9,141 nt of DNA. Source: Alphaproteobacteria bacterium. Its GTDB lineage: Bacteria > Pseudomonadota > Alphaproteobacteria > Paracaedibacterales > CAIULA01. A program made the translations under genes and the position numbers. The first letter of the stretch is position 1; every line of letters begins with the position of its first letter. Of the stretch, positions 1 to 5,474 are shown in pieces. The stretch covers positions 1 to 9,141 of the forward strand of contig JAIEMR010000187.1 of assembly GCA_019751935.1 (NCBI GenBank). Reading direction: 5' to 3'. The notes below the pieces were generated by a model. That model searched no databases, was not told the DNA's origin, and was given only the letters and a program-made list of their open reading frames with translations.

Positions 1-391
1 ACTTTTTCTATTATCTCTCTGTTACTTATTTTGAACTTAATCCATAATTTATATCGTTTACGGCTAATATACTATAGTTTAAAAAAACAATAATTTCTTA
101 CATGGAAAATTTCATTGTGATTTTAAATCTAGAAGCTACATTGAATTTTTTGGAATCAAGCAAGCGAATCTTTTTCTTAGCATTGTTCCGTCTCATCGTG
201 TTGTTCTATTTTTCTCAGTAAGATCTCAGCTGGCATCACCGAAGAATAGATTTTTCCTTGTTCTTTACAATAGAATCAAGACATGAAAGGGCTTTAATAA
301 ATGATTGATTAATCTTTGATAAATTTCTTGATTATGACTTCTTTTTTTCTAGTCAATGAATACGCCCAACGGCTAGCAAGATTATTTCATA
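1..391. other. Gene-free left edge of the window
   Basis: No intact open reading frame, RNA gene or clear terminator is recognisable here. Positions 1-176 are very AT-rich and show nothing I can name. Positions 177-345 contain weak traces of decayed minus-strand coding, listed separately. The stretch lies downstream of the broken F-box gene and looks like an eroding intergenic or pseudogene zone. Confidence 0.5.
177..345 (-). pseudogene. Possible decayed coding remnant, family unknown
   Basis: Read on the minus strand, three short segments in different frames join into a protein-like string. They are roughly NQEIYQRLINHLLK (about 345-293), then ALSCLDSIVKNKEK (about 292-251), then GKIYSSVMPAEILLRKIEQ (about 257-200), ending at a TAA at 177-179. 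Each is helical and charged, as in a real protein tail, but two frame changes are needed to join them and there is no start. It resembles the C-terminus of a transposase-like or hypothetical protein, but I cannot name the family. It may be chance in AT-rich sequence. Confidence 0.25.
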
Positions 392-660
392 TTAGCTGGG
401 GCGGCTCCAAAGGTAATTAATCTCTACTCTAAGAAAGCCTGTAAACGTTGGAAAGTAAAAAGAATCCCAACTCTGTTTAAATGTGGCTTTATTTGAGCGA
501 GAAGCTTTTAGCATGGTTATTTTATGTTGTGCTTGTCTGAGATGTTCTTTTCCTTTTGGAAACCCAAGGACCAATGCTTTGTCTGCTAGATTTGGGTATG
601 GAGGCAATGAAACATCTTCTGTCTTACTAACAATTCTTTCTGACTGAAAGCAGGGGATGG
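392..660 (-). pseudogene. Out-of-frame C-terminal continuation of the F-box-like gene
   Basis: Immediately past the stop of the F-box-like gene, a different minus-strand frame stays open to a TAA at 392-394. It encodes plausible protein, including LADKALVLGFPKGKEHLRQA, whose Ala/Gly/Leu spacing resembles the helical hairpins of Sel1 or TPR-like repeats. That would be a natural C-terminal extension of a eukaryote-like effector. Moving from the F-box frame into this one needs a net +1 shift somewhere around 640-700. A C4 run and an A7 run (693-699, plus strand) lie there and are slippage-prone. The frame's own ATG at 722-724 lies inside the F-box gene and has no ribosome site, so an independent gene is unlikely. 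Inference: one ancestral gene of about 260 codons has been broken by a small indel or by a sequencing error. Confidence 0.4.
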
Positions 661-1157
661 CGACCAAAACCTTTTTCGTAAAAATAATTAGCAAAAAAAG
701 CTTTAACTTTTGGTAAAGAGTCATCCCAAAGTATGTATTTTTGTTTCCTAATTTCTTTTTCCCAAAAGTTTTCTCCTAAGACAATATTTTTCAGTTTAGC
801 GTTTGTATGAGAAAGTCTTAATTGATCAAAACGACCTAAAAAGCTTGCGACTTCAACCATAATATCTTCTGGTAAATCAAGGGTTAAACTTACAGGGTAA
901 TCTGCACGAGTTTTAAAGTCATTTAAAGGAACTAATAATCGTCTTCTCAAAGATGAGGCATTAGATGTATTATCATTATCTATTGCTATACTAAATTTTT
1001 TTCTAGACTTTACTGAGGAAGATTGCATAAATCCTTTATTCCTTTTTATTGTAGGGATTTCTTCTTCTGCAGACTTTTCTGTGGCTGCAGCACTTGTAAA
1101 ACAAAATATCACTACAGATAAGGTTACTAGAAAAATCTTTAAATTTTGATACATCAT
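627..1157 (-). CDS. Exported F-box-like domain protein (possibly C-terminally truncated)
   Basis: A 176-residue protein. Residues 1-25 form a Sec signal peptide: a Lys near the N-terminus, a hydrophobic core (about 8-21) and a small-residue exit at TSAAA. Residues 26-90 are polar, charged and probably disordered. Residues 93-133 match an F-box: LPEDIMVEVASFLG, then LRLSHTNAKLKNIV, then a Phe-Trp (FWEK). In eukaryotes this fold docks on Skp1 in SCF ubiquitin ligases; in bacteria it is mainly known from effectors of intracellular species such as Legionella AnkB. The tail WDDSLPKVKAFFANYFYEKG looks like the start of a repeat region, then the frame stops. The continuation appears in another frame downstream, so the gene may be broken. 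The start is the first of two tandem ATGs. No clear Shine-Dalgarno is seen, but a good promoter lies 25 bp upstream. It is divergent from the racemase operon. Role inferred: exported host-interaction protein. Confidence 0.7.
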   Translation of the reverse strand: MMYQNLKIFLVTLSVVIFCFTSAAATEKSAEEEIPTIKRNKGFMQSSSVKSRKKFSIAIDNDNTSNASSLRRRLLVPLNDFKTRADYPVSLTLDLPEDIMVEVASFLGRFDQLRLSHTNAKLKNIVLGENFWEKEIRKQKYILWDDSLPKVKAFFANYFYEKGFGRHPLLSVRKNC

Positions 1158-1181
1158 ATTTACAAAGCAATTTTTTAATAA

Positions 1182-1209
1182 ATTATGCAGAGGGCAATTG
1201 TATTTTCAA
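1182..1209 (-). promoter_or_regulatory. Sigma70-type promoter of the F-box-like gene
   Basis: On the minus strand, TTGAAA (1204-1209) and CATAAT (1182-1187) are separated by 16 bp. Each matches 5 of 6 consensus bases. The -10 box ends 25 bp before the ATG at 1157, which allows a short leader. The remaining intergenic DNA to the racemase start is AT-rich. A plus-strand candidate, TTAACA (1361-1366) with TATAGA (1382-1387), has a short 15 bp spacer and is much weaker evidence. Confidence 0.5.
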
Positions 1210-1425
1210 GGGGCATTAAAATTAAATTTTCTATTTATACCTGAAATTTTAGACTTTTAAGTAGAGTTAATATATTTGAAAATTTTAAATAAACTGAAGT
1301 ACTCCAATGCCAAGCAAAAGAAAGTAAGTAAGCAATTAGAATTTTTGCGTTAGATTCAAGTTAACAAAATTTATTCAAAGCTATAGAAGTTAGAAAAATT
1401 TAGGAGAGTGGAGTGCATTCATTAT

Positions 1426-2310
1426 ATGAAGCCTACTATTGGGATTGTCGGAGGATCAGGCCCTCTAGCCACATTAGATATTGAAAAAAAAATTCTATCT
1501 ACAAATCAAAGATTAACAAAACCTTTAATTGATCAAGATTATTTTAACCTGTTAGTATTTAATTATTCTGAAACATACGACCGTAATGATTCAGTGGCAT
1601 TTAACAGGATGAGCCCATTAGGTCAATACATTAGTTATGTTACAGCTATTTCAAACTTAAATGCAGATCTTATATTACTAGCTTGCAATACGGCACATAT
1701 GTATTTGCCTATTTTGAGGGAAAAAACAAATATCCCAATTATAAATATTATGGAAATCACGGCTAATTATATTAAAAATAAGTTCCCTGAGTGTTCTCAA
1801 TTGGGGCTGATTTCTACAAAAGTAACTCAAGAGAAAAAATTATATCATAACGTACTCATTCAACATGGTATCGAGGCAATTAATATAGAGACTTCGACTC
1901 AAGATACTATTATGGAAGCGATATATCTTATTAAGGCTGGTGTTGAGCTAAGTTGTACAGAAAGTTGTTTAGAAAATATACACTATACCTCAAACGTTGA
2001 AATTGAGCGAGTTAGAATAATAAAAAATCATCCTTATAAAAGGGTATTACTTCAAGAAAAAGTCTCTAATCCCACTTTTGCCATAGAGTCAGCCATTCAA
2101 GAGTTAATAAAAAAAGGGTGTCGGCATATTATTTTTGGGTGCACAGAATTGCCCTTAACTATCCCTTACTTGAAAAAAGATCCAGACATACATTTTATTG
2201 ACCCTAACGCGATTGTGGCTGAAGCCATAATAGAAACTTTAATTTCTATTGAAAAACAAACACAAGATGAACCTATAAAAATTTCATATGATAAGAAAAG
2301 GTATGGATAA
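1426..2310 (+). CDS. Aspartate/glutamate racemase family protein
   Basis: Members of this cofactor-independent racemase family use two cysteines to interconvert L- and D-Asp or Glu in the cytoplasm. From the ATG at 1426 the protein has 294 residues. The N-terminal strand-loop is TIGIVGGSGPLAT (usual form GGMGP). The first catalytic Cys is in LACNTAH (about residue 87) and the second in IFGCTELPL (about 239), so both are present. The length exceeds the roughly 230 residues of typical RacX/YgeA members; extra sequence lies around residues 155-215, between the two half-sites. An in-frame GTG at 1408 would add six residues, but it sits one base after AGGAG. The ATG at 1426 gives the usual family N-terminus and has GGAG at 1410-1413, so I prefer it. 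It begins a block with the asparagine synthetase gene 2 bp downstream. Likely job: D-Asp supply for a peptide product. The exact substrate cannot be read from the sequence. Confidence 0.85.
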   Translation: MKPTIGIVGGSGPLATLDIEKKILSTNQRLTKPLIDQDYFNLLVFNYSETYDRNDSVAFNRMSPLGQYISYVTAISNLNADLILLACNTAHMYLPILREKTNIPIINIMEITANYIKNKFPECSQLGLISTKVTQEKKLYHNVLIQHGIEAINIETSTQDTIMEAIYLIKAGVELSCTESCLENIHYTSNVEIERVRIIKNHPYKRVLLQEKVSNPTFAIESAIQELIKKGCRHIIFGCTELPLTIPYLKKDPDIHFIDPNAIVAEAIIETLISIEKQTQDEPIKISYDKKRYG

Positions 2311-2312
2311 AG

Positions 2313-3884
2313 ATGTGCGGAATTGCTGGAATATTGGGCGTTAATCAGAAAAAAGAAGAGATAAATGCACTTTTAGATAAAATTATTCATAGAGGTGAAG
2401 AAAAATATAGATATGAAGTATTTAGCACATCTGATATTTCGCTTGGTACTCATCGTTTGGCGATAATAGATGAGTTTCATGGAAAGCAACCTTTTCAAAG
2501 TCAGGATAAATTAGTAACAACCATATTTAATGGACAAATATATAATCACAATGAACTAAGAGAAAAGTTATCTGCAGAATATAAATTCGTTTCAATGTGT
2601 GATACTGAAGTGGTTTTAAATTCTTATTTAAAATGGGGGAAAGATTTTGTTGATTACCTAGATGGCCAATTTGCAATTGCGGTTTACGATAGTGGGAAAA
2701 AAGAACTGATACTCGCAAGAGATCCTATGGGAATAAAACCTTTGTATTACTCTCATTGTCAAGGCAGGGTGTATTTTGCTTCAGAAATAAAAGCTCTTGT
2801 GAAGCATGTAGAAAGTGAAATTGTTGAACTTTCGCCGGGGAGTTTATGGAGTAACTATCAGCCAGAAACATATTTTACCTTAGGAAATTTTAATTTTAAC
2901 AACAATCAAAATGTTAATTATATTCCTGCTTTACAAGGTACTTTAAAAAAGGCTGTTGAGAAAAGAATGATAAAGAATGATTCCAAAATAGCCTGCCTAT
3001 TAAGCGGAGGAGTAGATAGTTCTATCGTTACATATCTTGCAAGCCAAATGCATCCTAATGTTATTGCTTATACTCTTTCTGAACCCGGTAAAAATTCAGG
3101 TGATTTACAAGCATCTGCGATGCTAACAGACTTTCTCAAAATTAAACATATAGTTATTTCTCCTACAATTGAAGAAATGAGTGAGTTTTATTTAAAACAT
3201 GGGGTTTACATGACGGAGTCATTTGAACCCGTTCTAGTACGTAATGCTGTAGCTTACCATTTTCTTTGCCGCCAAGTTGTAAAGGACGGTTTTAAATATT
3301 GTTTAAATGGAGAAGGTGCAGATGAATTATTTGGTGGCTATGATTTTGTTAAGGAGGCGCCCCAGGACAAACAAGATGAGTTAATTAGACATTCCTTGTC
3401 TATTATACATAATTCTTATTTAAAAATGGCCGATCGAGCCTCAATGTATACAACGCTGGAAGCAAGAGTTCCTTATATGGATAAAGAATTTGTTAAACTT
3501 GCTTTAAGCTTACCTCCGAATGCTCGTATCCAAGGTGATTTAAACAAAGCTGCTTTGCGTACCTTGTTTAAAGATAAACTACCATCGGAGATTATATATA
3601 GAAAAAAAGTAGGGATGAATGAAGGTGCTGGTTTTGGTGTTAATCGCCCCAATCAATCTATTTATTACAAAGCCGTCAAAGCACATTATGAAAAAGAACC
3701 TCATTTATATGATCAAGATTTAAAACTATGTTTTAACGAAGACAAGGAAGGTAATATAAATCTTAATCATATAGAAGAAGTGTATAATTTTGCGCGTTTT
3801 GTAGAGCTGGGTTTCAAAAAACTTAAGGATAGTACGAAAAGATTACAGTTAAATACTTCCTTAAGAAGAGAGCTTGCAGCATGA
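2313..3884 (+). CDS. asnB: Glutamine-hydrolysing asparagine synthetase (AsnB family)
   Basis: A 523-residue two-domain amidotransferase, slightly shorter than E. coli AsnB. It transfers ammonia from glutamine to an ATP-activated carboxylate, classically Asp to Asn. The N-terminal class II glutaminase domain (about 1-200) begins MCGIAGILG with nucleophile Cys2 after Met removal. It also has the glutaminase motifs NGQIYNH (73-79) and ARDPMGIKPLYY (135-146). The synthetase domain (about 205-520) has the PP-loop SGGVDSS (231-237), GEGADELFGGY (333-343), LEARVPYMD (382-390) and RKKVGMNEGAG (430-440), which aligns with the AsnB lysine loop. The usual LSGEG is LNGEG here. The racemase stop and this ATG are 2 bp apart, so cotranscription and coupling are likely. 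Next to the racemase, MbtH and SyrP-like genes, it probably supplies Asn or amidates a pathway intermediate, though a housekeeping role is possible. Confidence 0.9.
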   Translation: MCGIAGILGVNQKKEEINALLDKIIHRGEEKYRYEVFSTSDISLGTHRLAIIDEFHGKQPFQSQDKLVTTIFNGQIYNHNELREKLSAEYKFVSMCDTEVVLNSYLKWGKDFVDYLDGQFAIAVYDSGKKELILARDPMGIKPLYYSHCQGRVYFASEIKALVKHVESEIVELSPGSLWSNYQPETYFTLGNFNFNNNQNVNYIPALQGTLKKAVEKRMIKNDSKIACLLSGGVDSSIVTYLASQMHPNVIAYTLSEPGKNSGDLQASAMLTDFLKIKHIVISPTIEEMSEFYLKHGVYMTESFEPVLVRNAVAYHFLCRQVVKDGFKYCLNGEGADELFGGYDFVKEAPQDKQDELIRHSLSIIHNSYLKMADRASMYTTLEARVPYMDKEFVKLALSLPPNARIQGDLNKAALRTLFKDKLPSEIIYRKKVGMNEGAGFGVNRPNQSIYYKAVKAHYEKEPHLYDQDLKLCFNEDKEGNINLNHIEEVYNFARFVELGFKKLKDSTKRLQLNTSLRRELAA

Positions 3885-3993
3885 TATCTATTTTTTTCAA
3901 ACTTAAATGATGTAATAAAAGGATAGCGGCACAAGTTAGCAATCGAATTTGAATGTAATTACAAACTGATCAAATGTTTTATAAGAGGAAGCA

Positions 3994-4320
3994 ATGATTA
4001 ATGAATTGGTAGATAGATTAAGCCGTGACAAACACGAAGTAGTAATAGGCCATAGAGACGAATCAGATAAAGAACTAAAGAAGAGACTAGAAGATGGTTA
4101 TATCCATGTTAAATTTACACAAACTAAAGGAGGTACTGAATTAGGGCTTAATCTAGACAAACAATTAACCCAAATTGAAGATGCAAATTTTGAAACAGGG
4201 CAAGGAAACCTTAAAATTAGAGGAACATGCGAGTTAAACTTTCATAAGGTTCGCTGTATGGCAGATATTGACCTAGCAACAAGGCAGGGGCTAGGTTATC
4301 TCGAATTATTGGACAGCTGA
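3994..4320 (+). CDS. Small protein of unknown family between AsnB and MbtH
   Basis: A 108-residue soluble protein that I do not recognise. It has no signal peptide or membrane segment. The N-terminus (1-32) is charged and helical. The rest looks beta-rich, with GYIHVKFTQTKGGTELGLNL (35-54), then GNLKIRGTCELNFHKVRCMA (71-90), then DIDLATRQGLGYLEL. The repeated Gly turns and alternating hydrophobics suggest a compact beta sandwich or barrel. Two Cys (79 and 88) could be functional or structural. A good Shine-Dalgarno, AGAGGA (3984-3989), precedes the ATG by 4 bases. The gene follows asnB by 109 bp and precedes the MbtH gene by 46 bp on the same strand. Position suggests a role in the same peptide pathway, perhaps binding a carrier domain, product or intermediate. 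That is conjecture from context only. Confidence 0.8.
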   Translation: MINELVDRLSRDKHEVVIGHRDESDKELKKRLEDGYIHVKFTQTKGGTELGLNLDKQLTQIEDANFETGQGNLKIRGTCELNFHKVRCMADIDLATRQGLGYLELLDS

Positions 4321-4366
4321 ATCTATAATCTTCAACCTTAATATCGACTTAAAGTGAGAATAAATA

Positions 4367-4600
4367 ATGGAAAACCTAGAAATAAAAGAAGCGTTTGAGC
4401 AAAAAGAACCTCAAGAAATGTACTATGTAGTTAAAAATCACGAAGAACAGTACTCTATCTGGCCAAGCTATAAACAAATTCCTGCGGGTTGGGAATCAAT
4501 AGGTGAACCCAAAGAAAAATCTGAATGTCTAGATTATATTGATAAGACTTGGACAGACATGCGTCCTCTGAGTTTAAGAAAACAGATGGGAGAGAATTAG
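4367..4600 (+). CDS. MbtH-like protein (NRPS adenylation-domain partner)
   Basis: A 77-residue protein with the full MbtH signature: VKNHEEQYSIWP (22-33), IPAGW (38-42), CLDYIDKTWTDMRPLSLR (54-71). The three conserved tryptophans (32, 42, 62) and the downstream MRP are present. The family is usually about 60-80 residues, so this one is complete; the usual G-x-x-G-x-K turn appears as GEPKEK. MbtH-like proteins bind adenylation domains of nonribosomal peptide synthetases and are often required for their solubility and amino-acid activation. Its presence is the strongest sign that an NRPS is encoded nearby, although none is in this window. It is last in the plus-strand block. The Shine-Dalgarno is weak (GTGAG/GAGAA about 10 bases upstream), so expression may rely on coupling to upstream translation. 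Confidence 0.95.
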   Translation: MENLEIKEAFEQKEPQEMYYVVKNHEEQYSIWPSYKQIPAGWESIGEPKEKSECLDYIDKTWTDMRPLSLRKQMGEN

Positions 4601-4795
4601 TGAGAAAACCTTAAAATATAATAATCATACTTCTAATAAGACATAAGGGATATGATTTATCTTCTCAAGGTTTATGCTTATGCTGCACACCTTATGGTTA
4701 CTTGGAAAATGGTTAGTTCTCAAAATCCGTCTTATCAACAATTTCTTATAGAATCCGCAAGCGATATTCTTTTTTACTGCAGAGAGAAAAAACAC

Positions 4796-5110
4796 CTAGT
4801 TATCCTCTTCTAATTGTTTTTTGAAGAGAACAAGATTTTGGAGTTTTTCTTGTTGCAAATCAGGATAAATGGTTTCATTTGGCTCACCTTTTTCTCCAAA
4901 TATACATAATACAAGAGAAGAACCTTATGTGCTAAACGATGATAAACGCCTGTTGATTCCAAAATTGCTATTTTTGGTTCATCAGAGAATACGCATTTAT
5001 AACTTGATTAAGTCTTCTTGCTTATTAATGAAAATTTGATGTTTTTTCTTTTGATTATCAAAAACATCTAGAGTTTTTTTAGAAACATCAATGCCTAAAA
5101 TTACAGTCAT
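4796..5110 (-). pseudogene. IS110-family transposase, decayed N-terminal relic
   Basis: On the minus strand an ATG at 5108-5110 opens MTVILGIDVSKKTLDVFDNQ, the classic N-terminus of an IS110-family DEDD (RuvC-like) recombinase, with the first catalytic Asp in GIDVSK. The frame stops after about 37 codons. A shifted frame continues with VFSDEPKIAILESTGVYHRL, which carries the family's E-(A/S)-T-G-x-Y motif. A third frame gives IFGEKGEPNETIYPDLQ and LQNLVLFKKQLEED, matching the region after the usual AKTDxxDA motif; that motif and about 35-40 codons are missing. At least two frame changes, an internal deletion and loss of the Ser-containing C-terminal domain make it inactive. More degenerate IS110-like C-terminal traces may run on to about 4660, but I cannot support them firmly. 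Confidence 0.75.
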
Positions 5111-5381
5111 ATGTAAAATTTCATTTTCTGCCAGGTATACGATCTGTTAGTTGTTAACGACCTAAGTACCGTTCGAAATAAGGGTTAAAATTAAGAGAAG
5201 AACGAGCCAGCAAGTTCACGATTTTCTTTACAGAGAGCCGGGAAGCCCATGCTCTGTTCTCCCCATGGTTATAAAGTTTAAGCTATCACCTTATAACTCT
5301 CCTCACAACATACCTGGGAATCCCTTTGTACTCTTCTAGTGGAAACACTGGAAGTATTGGAAGATACAAGTACGTTCGCTA
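5111..5381 (-). other. Non-coding flank of the IS110 relic, possible bridge-RNA region
   Basis: About 270 bp upstream of the relic transposase start, with no convincing ORF and locally higher GC than its surroundings. It contains nested inverted repeats. ACAGAG (5230-5235) pairs with CTCTGT (5252-5257) around GGG/CCC (5240-5242 with 5246-5248). GTTATAA (5268-5274) pairs with TTATAAC (5291-5297). IS110 elements carry structured non-coding ends, and in IS110-group members the transposase-proximal left end encodes the guide (bridge) RNA. Position and folding fit a remnant of that end, but the element is dead, its boundaries are not visible, and the structures could be ordinary IS-end repeats. 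Confidence 0.3.
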
Positions 5382-5474
5382 ATGAAGGGAAAGGCAGCGG
5401 TAATTAAACTTGCCTTGATCCTGTTGAGTTTTTTAATATTTCGAAAAATTTTGAACAATAAAGCGCTATCATGA
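5382..5474 (+). CDS. Possible 30-residue leader ORF overlapping the TIR gene start
   Basis: ATG at 5382 opens a 30-codon frame, MKGKAAVIKLALILLSFLIF then RKILNNKALS. It has Lys residues, a single hydrophobic stretch and a basic tail, so it would be a tiny membrane or leader peptide. Its TGA overlaps the TIR gene ATG in the sequence ATGA, the usual arrangement for translational coupling, and the TIR gene has no obvious Shine-Dalgarno of its own. However, no ribosome site precedes 5382 at normal spacing, and the candidate promoter at 5410-5437 would start transcription inside this frame. Chance is at least as likely as function. Confidence 0.2.
   Translation: MKGKAAVIKLALILLSFLIFRKILNNKALS
5410..5437 (+). 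promoter_or_regulatory. Candidate promoter of the TIR-domain gene
   Basis: TTGCCT (5410-5415, 4 of 6 to the -35 consensus) and TTTAAT (5432-5437, 5 of 6 to the -10 consensus) are 16 bp apart. The -10 box ends 33 bp before the ATG at 5471. Such matches are common in AT-rich DNA, so support is modest. Confidence 0.3.

Noticed and set aside
2527..2718. Minus-strand ORF inside the asparagine synthetase gene
   Set aside because: It lies entirely under well-supported AsnB motifs on the plus strand; an antisense shadow.
4606..4673. Inverted repeat AAACCTT/AAGGTTT after the MbtH gene as a terminator
   Set aside because: The arms are 7 bp but the loop is about 54 bases and no T-run follows, so it does not fit a terminator or an IS terminal repeat.
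4652..4813. Plus-strand ORF of 53 codons starting at an ATG after AAGGGA
   Set aside because: The purine-rich site is only about 2 bases from the ATG, the end overlaps the IS110 relic on the other strand, and the protein resembles nothing I know. Probably chance in decayed DNA.
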